12,711 nt of DNA from Promethearchaeota archaeon (GCA_014729055.1 WJKO01000218.1:1-12711), one strand, 5' to 3'. Positions 1 through 9,005 are shown, numbered from the stretch's first letter. Notes: generated from the letters alone by a model not told the origin. Numbers and translations: made by a program.

Positions 1-1049
1 AATACAGTCCGATTGAAGAAATTAGAATTGTGAAAAAAGTAATTCACGACTCCGAAGACATTACCATAAATGATGAAGAAATTAAAAATATATTTAATTG
101 CACTAAATGTGAAGCATGTCAAACTGTTTGTAGCCAAGGTCTCCCGCTAATTGAAATGTTTGATTGGACCAGAAGTAAAATTAATGAAAAATATGGTTTT
201 AGAAATAAAAAACAAGAATATTTAGTTAAAAATATAATCGAAACGGGTAATCCATTTGCAGAAAAGAGTTCTCGGTTAGCAAGCGTTCCAGATGAAATTA
301 AACGGGCTAAGATTTTTGATAAGAAAACTAACAATGGAAAGGTTCTTGTACATTTGGGCTGTATGCTGGCATATCGTCTCAAGGATATGAGAAATGATGT
401 TTTAAAAATACTTGAATTACTTGATATTGATTATGTTCTTCTCGAAGACGAAGAATGCTGCGGTTATTTTATATGGAATACAGGAGATCACAAATCAGCA
501 GAGAAAGTGATAAGAAAAAATGAAAAGAAATTTAAGCCTTTTTCGAAAATAATATGTGCTTGTGCTGGATGTTTCACATTTTTTAAAAGTAATTATAAGG
601 AAAACATCAAGTTTGAGCATTTTATAGAAACAATATATCATAGATTTATAGAAATTGAAGAACGAAATGAAATTAAAATCCAAAAAGAAGCTAAGCTACA
701 AAAGCCAGTTATTTTTCATGATTCTTGCCATTTAACTCGTCCACACGGGATAATAGATGAGCCGAGAATTATAATGAATAAAATGGGATTAAAATTGACT
801 GAATTTTCCATGTCGAAAGATAAAGGGTTGTGTTGTGGTGCTGATGGCGGTATGCGGATAGTCAATCCAAAACTCAGTTTAGAAATCACAAAAGATAGAA
901 CTAAGGAAGCTGCTACTAAATCAAAGAAACTTTATACACTATGTCCGTTTTGTATATACAATTTTTATGAAGCTAAACAACAAGGATTGGAAATTGGTAG
1001 TTTATACCAGACTATTCGAGTTTTCTTGGAAAAAAACAGACTACTTTAA
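1..1049 (+). CDS. HdrB/HdrD/GlpC-like iron-sulfur oxidoreductase subunit with two CCG domains (5' partial)
   Basis: Electron-transfer subunit of the heterodisulfide reductase / GlpC / glycolate oxidase iron-sulfur family. The frame is open to the left edge. A GTG at 30 could start it, but homologues usually carry two ferredoxin motifs and only one is visible, so the gene probably begins outside the window. Numbering from that GTG: C24-x2-C27-x2-C30-x3-C34 is a [4Fe-4S] site, with Ser where Pro is usual. CCG domain 1 is C111, C143-C144-G145, C178-x2-C181. CCG domain 2 is C233, C268-C269-G270, C305-P-F-C308. Both motifs are complete; in HdrB such motifs hold non-cubane [4Fe-4S] clusters. There are no membrane segments, so it is cytoplasmic or bound to a membrane partner. 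The donor and acceptor cannot be read from here; a FAD-linked oxidase or HdrA partner may lie upstream. The family is certain, the substrate unknown. Confidence 0.88.
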   Translation, partial: YSPIEEIRIVKKVIHDSEDITINDEEIKNIFNCTKCEACQTVCSQGLPLIEMFDWTRSKINEKYGFRNKKQEYLVKNIIETGNPFAEKSSRLASVPDEIKRAKIFDKKTNNGKVLVHLGCMLAYRLKDMRNDVLKILELLDIDYVLLEDEECCGYFIWNTGDHKSAEKVIRKNEKKFKPFSKIICACAGCFTFFKSNYKENIKFEHFIETIYHRFIEIEERNEIKIQKEAKLQKPVIFHDSCHLTRPHGIIDEPRIIMNKMGLKLTEFSMSKDKGLCCGADGGMRIVNPKLSLEITKDRTKEAATKSKKLYTLCPFCIYNFYEAKQQGLEIGSLYQTIRVFLEKNRLL

Positions 1050-1125
1050 AATTCATTAACATAAAAAAATAGATAAAAAGAAATAGAACAATAGATGACA
1101 GAAGAATAGATAGAAGGTTGATATA

Positions 1126-4100
1126 TCATTCTTCTTTATCAAAATATTTGTCATATTTGTCTTCAAAATCGACCTTTTTAACCTTAGGGATGTTAATGTC
1201 CTCAGAACTCGTTTCCATCTCGTTACTGGTATCTCTTGATTCTAACTGAACACCTGTTTTTTTATGATAATCCTTGAGAAAGTGAGCGTCTGGAAGTTCT
1301 GTTTCTATTACCGCGGTTATTGGATGTGGGACTGTACTTATTCCTTTGGATTCCATTCTGTTGTATAAGCGTTCGACATTCTTGTAGTAATTCTTTTCCA
1401 TTAATTGCATAGATGAAAACATTAATAGCACACCAAGTAGAACCGGAAACACAATTAAAGCCAGAATCAACACTGAAATTCCGAAAAAGGGATTGTCATC
1501 TGATAAAATACTTATTCCTTGAGCCAGGCTGCCTAAGGATCCCAACATAGGAGAGAAAAGACTAAAGAATGATGTTATTGCTGTAAATCCAAACAAACCA
1601 GATACAAATCCTAGCATCCATTTGCTAATACTGTCTACATCACTAATCTCTCTATATTGCAGAGCTTTTTCATAATAACATACACCGGCATCATCGAGTA
1701 ACCAAGATCCTGGAATAATTATTGAGATGAAGAGATAAGTAATTATCATAGGTAGAACACAGTAACGCGCGAATTTTCCTATCTCGATCCAGACATCATT
1801 AACCGTAGTCATATCTTTCGTAATTACACCTAATACGCTAGGATTAGTTAGTGGATGATCTATCAATGTGCCTTGAAATGCGGTGTATATTGATCCTGTT
1901 TCTCCCAATCCTTGATATATTGTAATCCCAATTGTTAAGGAGATCAACAAAGGTAACAACAGTCTCGATAATCTTGTAACTGATGACACTTTGTCTTTGT
2001 TTTCCATATTGACTATTATTACTTTATAGTCTTTCATTTTCCGCTTAACAAATATATTATATAACTTCATCTGCGAATCTATAAATACCTTCTCCGCGAA
2101 AAATGGAGCCGATTTATTAAATAACCACGGAATTAATGCCATCATAACAAATATGCTTGGATAAAGTATTAAGAACCAGATTAACTGACCTTCTGCACTC
2201 ACTGTAACATCTGTATAACCTATGATAAGTCTGATTGAGGACGTAAAGAAATATGTGATTAAGCTGATTATTATTAACGCCAAAATTATACTTATCTTTA
2301 GAGTTTTTGTCATGTTTCCGTCTTCGGTCTCATCTTCCTCTCTTGATTTCATTCTAATGCTAGATATGAATATAATACCACATAATGCCAAACATCCAAG
2401 TAGCCCATAGATTATATATGAACCACCCTCAAAGAATTCCATGAACGTCATAGCAGGTTGAAAGGTATTTATGTCTTGTACATAGATCAATTCATAAGGA
2501 TTTGAACTAATTGAACTTATCCTTCTATCATTCCTTGGATCAACAAAGAAATGTACAATCTCATCTATCTTTCTCATATCAAATTCAAATTCCCCATATC
2601 TTGGTTCAACATAAGCAGAAAATGAGGCATCGAGCATTCTAGGTTGCATTCTTATTCCCGCCCCCGAAATAACAGCAGTTCGTGGTGCAATGAATTGTGT
2701 TTCTTCGGTAATTCTCAGTTGCTTATCATCAGAATGAAGCAAATAATCCTTAATATCATCTTGATCCCAATCAACGCCCGTTGGAGCAATATACCATCCT
2801 CCCGCCCATATACCACCTTTCAAATTAATATTACTGTTTTCGATTATGGGTGAAATCCACATGGAAATATTGCCAGTGTGATTAAGGTTGATTCGAGCAA
2901 TCTGAATTGGATCATCAGATTCATAACCCGGCGCAGTACTTCCTGGAAGCCATTTATTGTAATAAGTCTTATTTAATCCCACTATATATATTTCAAAATA
3001 GCCATCGTTCCCCATCACATCATCATCGGATAAAATTAATCTCATGTAATCCATACAGTCGAAATTAATGAGTCTGCTTGCATTATATTCCAATTTTGCC
3101 TTACAAACCGCATTTCCATCCGTATCATTATATAATGTAAAGTATATGTCAGTATCATTTGTATAGAACCCGTTAAACTGTCCGAATCCATCACCATTTA
3201 CATCGATATTTTTAGTAAGATATTCTACACCTAATTCACCATTCCATTGATTTGAGCCGTCAGTTCCATTATATACCATCATATAAGTATTATCTGGTAT
3301 GCCTGCCCATTCATCACTGGAAAATCCATCAAAGACTGTACCGTTTTTACTGAAGAATTTCAATATAAAGTTTTCTCCAGAACCCTCAATTTCGGCAGCA
3401 CGAGCATATTTTAGTGATGTATTAGCAGACATATATGTCATTCCACCTAAATATTCGCTCGGTACATAAAATTGATCATCATCTGATAATGCACCTGGAT
3501 GTTTTTCCCACTTGAATTCCATTGGATCAATCGATAAACCATGTATTGCGAAGTTATAAGGATATCCTTCATCATATAAAGCTTGTCCAATTGGAGATTG
3601 TAATCTCGGTAGAGATATATTGCACGTTAATAATACGTAATGAGTTAATTGATTAATGTCATCTAGATCACCTGTTCTATTTAGTTCAACAAAATCGATG
3701 ATACATCGTTCTAATTCTAATTCTTCTACGTCTGATCTTTTTATCACGTTCCCAGTTTTACCGCCAATTATGAAAAAGCCATATTCTTCATATTTTGGTG
3801 TGACTAGCATGGTGGTATTATATTTATCAACAATGAAGAACTCTTCGAATAACCAATGATTATCCATAAATAGCTTTGCCGTATCTTTATAGTCAAATTC
3901 CGTAGGATCAGGTAATTGATTCAATCTTGCACTTGCAACAAATATATCTTTTACACCATCTCCATTTACATCATCGATAACTTCGCACTTCATTATATCA
4001 TATTCTGCCAGTGTGATATGCCATTGTAACGCGGGTTGGTCTGCTCCACCCTTCAAATCGTATACGGCCACGCTTGAGTTTCCATAGTACTTAAAATATT

Positions 4101-4431
4101 CTGTAGCATTCAAAATGGCAATACTTTCGTTGTAAATTTCATGTGGATTGACCAATGTTTGATAGGATATACTATCGTTAATTCCAATGGATTTCTCTAA
4201 ACCATCATAAATTAATGTTTCAAAATAATTATCGTCATTGATATCATCAAGCACTTTCAAATACGGAGCCTCAGTATTTCTCTCAGCACTATTAAAGTCA
4301 ACGTCCAATTTTTCCCATTCTTGAATATAAGCACCTTCCCATTGTGTCATAGACAATCCATAAAGTAGGAACACGAAAAAGATGCAAATAAGTCCTGCTC
4401 TTTGCCCCCAAGATTTTATATGTATATTCAT
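1126..4431 (-). CDS. Large membrane protein: FG-GAP-like ectodomain plus C-terminal multi-TM domain
   Basis: I do not recognise a named family for the full length (1101 aa). An N-terminal signal anchor (about 12-28) is followed by a ~640-residue ectodomain with scattered Ca-binding FG-GAP/VCBS-like segments: DINDDN near 63, DDVNGDGVKD at 153-162, DVNGDG at 410-415 and DWDQDDIKD near 554. The ectodomain holds 16 N-x-S/T sequons, against two in the rest. Seven further membrane segments follow at about 671-691, 710-728, 749-770, 823-840, 889-907, 937-958 and 982-1007, then a charged tail of about 90 residues. Eight segments put both termini inside. The start is supported by a GGAGG site eight bases upstream and by ATGA overlap with the beta-helix gene, so the two products are probably made together. 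FG-GAP repeats often form beta-propellers used in adhesion or polysaccharide binding. A surface-complex or export role is inference; no catalytic motif was found. Confidence 0.85.
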   Translation of the reverse strand: MNIHIKSWGQRAGLICIFFVFLLYGLSMTQWEGAYIQEWEKLDVDFNSAERNTEAPYLKVLDDINDDNYFETLIYDGLEKSIGINDSISYQTLVNPHEIYNESIAILNATEYFKYYGNSSVAVYDLKGGADQPALQWHITLAEYDIMKCEVIDDVNGDGVKDIFVASARLNQLPDPTEFDYKDTAKLFMDNHWLFEEFFIVDKYNTTMLVTPKYEEYGFFIIGGKTGNVIKRSDVEELELERCIIDFVELNRTGDLDDINQLTHYVLLTCNISLPRLQSPIGQALYDEGYPYNFAIHGLSIDPMEFKWEKHPGALSDDDQFYVPSEYLGGMTYMSANTSLKYARAAEIEGSGENFILKFFSKNGTVFDGFSSDEWAGIPDNTYMMVYNGTDGSNQWNGELGVEYLTKNIDVNGDGFGQFNGFYTNDTDIYFTLYNDTDGNAVCKAKLEYNASRLINFDCMDYMRLILSDDDVMGNDGYFEIYIVGLNKTYYNKWLPGSTAPGYESDDPIQIARINLNHTGNISMWISPIIENSNINLKGGIWAGGWYIAPTGVDWDQDDIKDYLLHSDDKQLRITEETQFIAPRTAVISGAGIRMQPRMLDASFSAYVEPRYGEFEFDMRKIDEIVHFFVDPRNDRRISSISSNPYELIYVQDINTFQPAMTFMEFFEGGSYIIYGLLGCLALCGIIFISSIRMKSREEDETEDGNMTKTLKISIILALIIISLITYFFTSSIRLIIGYTDVTVSAEGQLIWFLILYPSIFVMMALIPWLFNKSAPFFAEKVFIDSQMKLYNIFVKRKMKDYKVIIVNMENKDKVSSVTRLSRLLLPLLISLTIGITIYQGLGETGSIYTAFQGTLIDHPLTNPSVLGVITKDMTTVNDVWIEIGKFARYCVLPMIITYLFISIIIPGSWLLDDAGVCYYEKALQYREISDVDSISKWMLGFVSGLFGFTAITSFFSLFSPMLGSLGSLAQGISILSDDNPFFGISVLILALIVFPVLLGVLLMFSSMQLMEKNYYKNVERLYNRMESKGISTVPHPITAVIETELPDAHFLKDYHKKTGVQLESRDTSNEMETSSEDINIPKVKKVDFEDKYDKYFDKEE

Positions 4432-6740
4432 GATAAAGCCCTCCGTCGATTGTCAGAAATATTCTCGTTTATCTTAATTTTCTTCTTTACAAGAAAGCCA
4501 GAGAAAACACATAATAAGATTGTCAAGGGCATAATATAACCAAATCCAGGAATCATACCAGTTGTATTATCCTCAATTGGGTCTTCCTCCTCATCTTGGA
4601 TTTCTGTGTTTTCTGCATCTAAAGTTCCACCAGGATAACTTTCTATATCTGCTGGATCCGTTTCGGCGACCATTATTTCATAGTAATCATTGAAATCGTC
4701 TCCATCAGAATCTTCTTTGGTTGGGTCTGTATCATATCCGTAAAAAGCACTCACTTCTTCCCAATCTGTAAGTGCATCTCCGTCTGTATCTTCATCATTG
4801 GGATTGGTTACAAATCCATCTGCCCCAGTGACAACCTCTTCTCCATCTAATAGATTATCGTCATCACTATCATCATCTTCTGGATCTGTCTTATAGTGAT
4901 AAATCTCTTGAAAATCATCTAAATCATCACTATCTGTGTCGATAAACAAGGGATAATAATCATAACCAAACGTATTTTCAACGACATAAATTTGATGCGG
5001 TTCATCTGCAATCCCGTTTTCTGGCGTTGTATCATTTGCATTCCAATAGCCAGACCAGTGGTTATAGTCAAAAATATTTCCCTTCGTGGTTCCTACGTCA
5101 TTATAGATATATTGATCTTGTCCGCCTCCCCACTTCACAATTTCATTTTGGGTGAAATTGTTATAGCAAGAGGTGTCTATAATGCTTAATGCAGTCAGAC
5201 AGTGAAATGTAGAATCCATTATTAAAGAACCATTACTCTTCCAAAGTTGAATTCCTACATCATATGTTTCAAATATACCAGTATCTATGGTTGTATTTAT
5301 CGACTTCGAAATACCAACCCCGCATTTACCGATTAGACTTGAGTCTCCAATCATTGTAGTATTATAAAGCGTACAATTGGTTGATTCGTGTATATTGACG
5401 TAATTCTCTCTTAAATCAATAATGCTTTCAACACTTGAATTTGCAATTGTGCAATTATCTGAATCTTGGATTAATATTCTACTATATGCGTTATTTATCG
5501 AACAATTTTCAACTACCAAGTCTGTACATTCATCTAAAACTAAAGCACTTGAGTCTGTTATATTTAGATTTGCAATTTTAAGCCCAGTACACTGCCAGAC
5601 ATAAAGTTCCCCGATGTCTTGTTCACTTGACTTATCAATCTCTGCCGAATAATCCGTTATGCCCTTTAAAAGCTGCGCGACCTTTCCATTAATTGTATTA
5701 TTATATAGCATTGTACTACCGAGCCCCGTACCCTCGATATTAAAGAAATTTGTTGGATGAACCTCTCCGCTGGAAGGTGTAACATAAGAATTATTACTCA
5801 ATTTATTGTCGAATGAATCTTTCAAAGTAATTGCGTTGAAATCAGCATAAACACTCTGCCGATATGTCATTGTATTATTTGCAACGGTCTGATTTATACC
5901 ATTTCCGATGAAAATCCCAGTCCAATCAGTGGCAATTTGATTTCCGATAATATTCGAATGTTTTGCTCCACTCGTATATATTCCCCTATTAGAGGCGTCA
6001 ATAACATTGTCTGTAATATTTATCCCTTGATCTTGAGGAATACTACCCGCAATCCAGCCGAAAATTGCATCATTCTCTTGATATTTCACCGTGTTGTTAT
6101 ATATAGTGATATTCTCCCGAACGCTTCCCATATCAATTGCTATTACATACCCTAATATCGAACTGTCTTCTATTAATATGTCTGCTTGATCAAAAATAGC
6201 GATCGCGGGGCGCATAGAGGCATTATCATCATCTAAAATACATGATTTTATTATTAAGTTAGAAGATGCAATTGGTGAGCTTGCACTCAATCCACAGTAT
6301 TTTCCATATAACTCCGTCCCTTCTAATTTTACGAAATTACCATGGGTTTCGATAGCCATTCGGGTACCAGTCCCCATGTTAGTCAAAGTAGAATCTTTAA
6401 TCGTCAGATTTGCATCATCATCCACTTCAATGTATGCATTTCCTATCTCCATTCCATTTAAAACACATTCTGAGAGAATTAATTCTGCGTTTGGATTGAC
6501 TTTTATAAATATCTCATCTGTCTCATTAAGAAAGTTAAACTCACAGTTGCTAAATTCCACCACGGCTCCAGTTTGGATATATATTGAGTAATATACATCG
6601 TATGAATCTCCTGTGAAAGTCACAGTCCCAGTGATACTCCAGGTAGCAGTTTCTGGTGGTGTAGAATGTGCAAAGGAAACGAAAGAGAAAAAAATCGACA
6701 TGCTTAAAAGCGATATAATTAGAAAACTCTTTTTTCTCAT
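4428..6740 (-). CDS. Secreted NosD-like parallel beta-helix protein with TSP3 repeats and PGF-type C-terminal sorting signal
   Basis: Cell-surface protein of 770 aa. Residues 1-26 are a signal peptide (MRKK, hydrophobic core, SFAHS). About 35-595 is a right-handed beta-helix rich in short strand/turn units such as NNTI and NNTV, ending in the NYWSDY/DYYPL-like closing region (HWSGYWN at 561, DYYPL at 594) typical of NosD/PbH1 proteins. Four TSP3-like calcium repeats follow at 601, 622, 651 and 677 (DTDSDD, DDDSDD, DTDGDA, DSDGDD). An acidic linker then leads to IPGF (730-733), a hydrophobic stretch to 750 and KKKIK, the layout of archaeosortase PGF-CTERM signals. Twenty-one N-x-S/T sequons fit an exported glycoprotein. 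The start has an SD (GAGGT) six bases upstream. It is the first gene of an operon and overlaps the next by ATGA. Beta-helix proteins of this kind often bind or cleave carbohydrate, but no catalytic site was identified, so the ligand is unknown. Confidence 0.88.
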   Translation of the reverse strand: MRKKSFLIISLLSMSIFFSFVSFAHSTPPETATWSITGTVTFTGDSYDVYYSIYIQTGAVVEFSNCEFNFLNETDEIFIKVNPNAELILSECVLNGMEIGNAYIEVDDDANLTIKDSTLTNMGTGTRMAIETHGNFVKLEGTELYGKYCGLSASSPIASSNLIIKSCILDDDNASMRPAIAIFDQADILIEDSSILGYVIAIDMGSVRENITIYNNTVKYQENDAIFGWIAGSIPQDQGINITDNVIDASNRGIYTSGAKHSNIIGNQIATDWTGIFIGNGINQTVANNTMTYRQSVYADFNAITLKDSFDNKLSNNSYVTPSSGEVHPTNFFNIEGTGLGSTMLYNNTINGKVAQLLKGITDYSAEIDKSSEQDIGELYVWQCTGLKIANLNITDSSALVLDECTDLVVENCSINNAYSRILIQDSDNCTIANSSVESIIDLRENYVNIHESTNCTLYNTTMIGDSSLIGKCGVGISKSINTTIDTGIFETYDVGIQLWKSNGSLIMDSTFHCLTALSIIDTSCYNNFTQNEIVKWGGGQDQYIYNDVGTTKGNIFDYNHWSGYWNANDTTPENGIADEPHQIYVVENTFGYDYYPLFIDTDSDDLDDFQEIYHYKTDPEDDDSDDDNLLDGEEVVTGADGFVTNPNDEDTDGDALTDWEEVSAFYGYDTDPTKEDSDGDDFNDYYEIMVAETDPADIESYPGGTLDAENTEIQDEEEDPIEDNTTGMIPGFGYIMPLTILLCVFSGFLVKKKIKINENISDNRRRALS
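4439..4444 (-). promoter_or_regulatory. Shine-Dalgarno site for the FG-GAP membrane protein, inside the upstream gene
   Basis: On the minus strand this reads GGAGGG, with 7 bases between it and the ATG at 4431. It lies in the last codons of the beta-helix gene (Arg-Arg-Ala). Together with the ATGA stop/start overlap it fixes the start and indicates translational coupling. It is the strongest SD in the window. Confidence 0.75.
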
Positions 6741-6957
6741 TTAAAAACCTCAATTTACGTGTATTTTTGTTAATAAACAATTTTTTTTTAGATATTTTTG
6801 AATTAGCGTACCAGATACAAAAATATTAGTAACAATCATCTATATAATTTGTAATATCCTTAAATAGATTCTACGTTAAATTACAACAAGATATAAGTAG
6901 ATCTAATAAACTCACATAATCAAACATCAATATCAAAAAGAAATGGGCAAATAATTC
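6741..6957 (-). promoter_or_regulatory. Intergenic region: promoter/leader of the surface-protein operon and 3' end of the PL10 gene
   Basis: This 217-bp gap is the longest in the window. Near its left end is an SD, GAGGT at 6747-6751 (minus strand), six bases before the beta-helix ATG. The whole stretch is very AT-rich, with several TATA-like blocks read on the minus strand: AAAAATATC near 6791-6799, AATTATATA at 6841-6849 and CTTATATC near 6888-6895. Which one is used cannot be decided by eye. A T-rich run just after the PL10 stop (minus strand, about 6932-6943) could end that transcript. No convincing extra ORF or RNA gene was seen. Confidence 0.45.
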
Positions 6958-8955
6958 CTATATTATCGCCTTGAGGTAATCTATCATTGCACCAGCATTG
7001 TTTACAAACATTGTATCAATAATTTCATTTCCTACTAACCACCAACCATCATCATTTTGAGTATTAAGTGCCCCTATGGCCCTATCTTCTAAATAGGATA
7101 TGGAAGCTGGTGTTCTTACCCACTCTTGAAAATCCGTTACATTGTATTCAAATTCCTTTAATTTTAACCATTTGGTCATCGTAAAAGAGATTCCATAGTT
7201 TCCTTGCCACGAATATCCTGGTCTCGCAGAATCAAAATCATATACGTATTTTGGATTCTTATATGGACCACCTCGCTCAAGCCCATAGATAGGATTATTT
7301 GTTTTTAATTCATACAATCTTGCCCATAGATCTCCGGTTAATCTTGTATCCGTAGAATTAAGCCACTCAATCGCTTCGGGAATTGGATTTAACCACGAAC
7401 TTTCATTTGTATAGAGAAAAATCTCAATTAACATATCTATAGCTCTTGCTGTTTGCGATGAACATATTGCTGGCGGTTCAAAGGATCGTGCCCATGCAGG
7501 GAGATCTTGGTCATTATATTGCTGCGACCAACCTTTTTGGTCTTTAGATCCTCCATTCCCTTGCACACGAACCAAGAATTGACAAGCACGCTTTGCTGCA
7601 TCGAGAAATTCAGTTCGGTCAGCAAACATGTCATGTGCTTTCAGTAACAACATGAATACTCGATAAAAAGCATCATCATTTAAAGTAACATAATGTTCAT
7701 ATGCATTCCTACCATAGTTACTTTTTTGCGGCCAGCCACCAGTGTCCTTCTCCATGTTGAAGATACATTCAAAACCTTTATTGATTGCATTTAGATATGT
7801 TGAACTAGCGGTGATATTGTATATATTCAAAAGAAAACGCATAGCGCTTTGCATTGTATCATCGTCTAATACTGCTGCTCTTCGTATGTTGTGGGGGTGC
7901 GGCTGATACCCAGAACCATCCGGATAACGTCTCCCTTCGTGATAAAATCCGCCATTCACTTCATCTTGGACAGCAATTAAAGCATCGGCTGCTGCTTTCG
8001 CAACATTGAGATATATTGGATTAGGTTCGAGATGATACATTTTTAAATACAGGTCTCCCACAGGTGGTGTGCCTTGTTGAATAGAAAATTCTCCTGGAAA
8101 TAAAGGGCATCCTTTTCCTCTATCCGACCACATGAGAGTTCCATCCATCGAACTGCCTAAAGGAAATCCACCGGAAGATTGTAGCGTTGTGAACCTCCAT
8201 AATCCAATCTCTAATGCCTCTAAAATTTCTAAATCTGTTCCAGCTAAAAGATCTAATGAAGAATTATAATGAGTTTCTGGTAAATCATAATTACTCTCTG
8301 AAAAATCCCGTGAACCATAATAACATCTTTGATTTCCCGTCAAAAACACTGCACCTACACCAAGAGCGGTACAAACCAAGATCGTTAATAAAAAAGCGAC
8401 TTTTATTCTGGTTGTCTGTTTAATTAAATAGGAGATTTCACTATTTGTAAGATAAGGATTACTATTTCTGATTCTATACTTGAACCTACTAATTAGACTC
8501 ATTGAACCATCTCGAGATAAGATTATCAAGTTCAAAATCACATCATATAGAGACCAGATAACGCCCCCTGCAACTAATATTGCCCCGCCAACGTATAGTT
8601 CATATCCTATATCAGAAATCAGTTGATCTGCGTTAATAATAAGTGATTCAACACTATAGATTATTAGAAAAAAAAGGCATGTTATGTTAAAACAAATCAT
8701 CAAGAGGAATTGTCGTTTTGTGGGGACATAATTATTTTTTTTTATTTTTATAGTTTTAATCCCATAAGAAATGCTCGTTCCCGCAATTAGAACAACCAAG
8801 GTAACCATAAGAGCATAAAAAGGAAAATTATAAGGATAAATAAACAGATTATAAAGGAAAAAGTGACTTGCTATCGACAAAGCACTTATTGACAGAATGG
8901 CGAAAATTATAAGAATTATTGCAGATCGTGGATGATTGCGTTTGCGTGTTTTCAT
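6958..8955 (-). CDS. Membrane-anchored PL10 (pectate lyase-like) polysaccharide lyase
   Basis: The first ~206 residues carry five membrane segments (about 12-35, 45-67, 82-103, 119-147, 186-206), which would place the rest outside the cell. Residues ~225-660 match polysaccharide lyase family 10 (Pec_lyase) in motif order: LDDDTM (364-369) for the family's IDN-x-AT; GGWPQ (407-411); VTLNDDAF (424-431) for TFNDDAM; GWSQQ (476-480); PAWARSFEPP (487-496); LWARLYELKTNNP (544-556); ARPGYSWQGNYG (578-589). Asp365, Asp428 and Arg491 align with the acidic residues and catalytic arginine I recall for characterised PL10 enzymes. These cleave polygalacturonate by beta-elimination. N-x-S/T sequons in the soluble part (232, 381, 518, 534, 606) fit export. 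The ATG at 8955 is preferred; a TTG at 8958 is the alternative. Neither has a good SD. It diverges from the sulfatase over a shared palindrome. The fold is well supported; pectate as the actual substrate is inferred. Confidence 0.8.
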   Translation of the reverse strand: MKTRKRNHPRSAIILIIFAILSISALSIASHFFLYNLFIYPYNFPFYALMVTLVVLIAGTSISYGIKTIKIKKNNYVPTKRQFLLMICFNITCLFFLIIYSVESLIINADQLISDIGYELYVGGAILVAGGVIWSLYDVILNLIILSRDGSMSLISRFKYRIRNSNPYLTNSEISYLIKQTTRIKVAFLLTILVCTALGVGAVFLTGNQRCYYGSRDFSESNYDLPETHYNSSLDLLAGTDLEILEALEIGLWRFTTLQSSGGFPLGSSMDGTLMWSDRGKGCPLFPGEFSIQQGTPPVGDLYLKMYHLEPNPIYLNVAKAAADALIAVQDEVNGGFYHEGRRYPDGSGYQPHPHNIRRAAVLDDDTMQSAMRFLLNIYNITASSTYLNAINKGFECIFNMEKDTGGWPQKSNYGRNAYEHYVTLNDDAFYRVFMLLLKAHDMFADRTEFLDAAKRACQFLVRVQGNGGSKDQKGWSQQYNDQDLPAWARSFEPPAICSSQTARAIDMLIEIFLYTNESSWLNPIPEAIEWLNSTDTRLTGDLWARLYELKTNNPIYGLERGGPYKNPKYVYDFDSARPGYSWQGNYGISFTMTKWLKLKEFEYNVTDFQEWVRTPASISYLEDRAIGALNTQNDDGWWLVGNEIIDTMFVNNAGAMIDYLKAII

Positions 8956-8960
8956 CAAAT

Positions 8961-8990
8961 TAATATTATCTTTGATCGAAAATAATATTA
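8961..8990. promoter_or_regulatory. 30-bp palindrome, candidate operator / divergent promoter
   Basis: The outer arms TAATATTAT (8961-8969) and ATAATATTA (8982-8990) are perfect inverted repeats. Counting inward from the two ends, 13 of 15 base pairs match. It fills most of the 50-bp gap between the PL10 start (8955) and the sulfatase start (9006). Each arm is also TATA-like: the left arm is placed to direct rightward transcription starting near 8991, and the right arm leftward transcription starting near 8960. It could therefore be a dimeric regulator site, a pair of facing TATA boxes, or both. The symmetry is seen; the role is inferred. Confidence 0.55.
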
Positions 8991-9005
8991 TAGAGATAGA
9001 TTACA

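Noticed and set aside
1057..1118. Repeated ATAGA-like units between the iron-sulfur gene and its convergent neighbour
   Set aside because: The units are short, unevenly spaced and in purine-rich low-complexity DNA; not a CRISPR or iteron array.
1100..1135. AGAAGAAT / ATTCTTCT inverted repeat as a terminator of the iron-sulfur gene
   Set aside because: The 20-base loop is large, the right arm is inside the convergent coding end, and only three T follow; too weak to annotate.
6550..6780. Minus-strand open frame overlapping the start of the beta-helix gene
   Set aside because: It lies in another frame of a gene with a clear signal peptide, SD and domain structure; its product shows no recognisable pattern.
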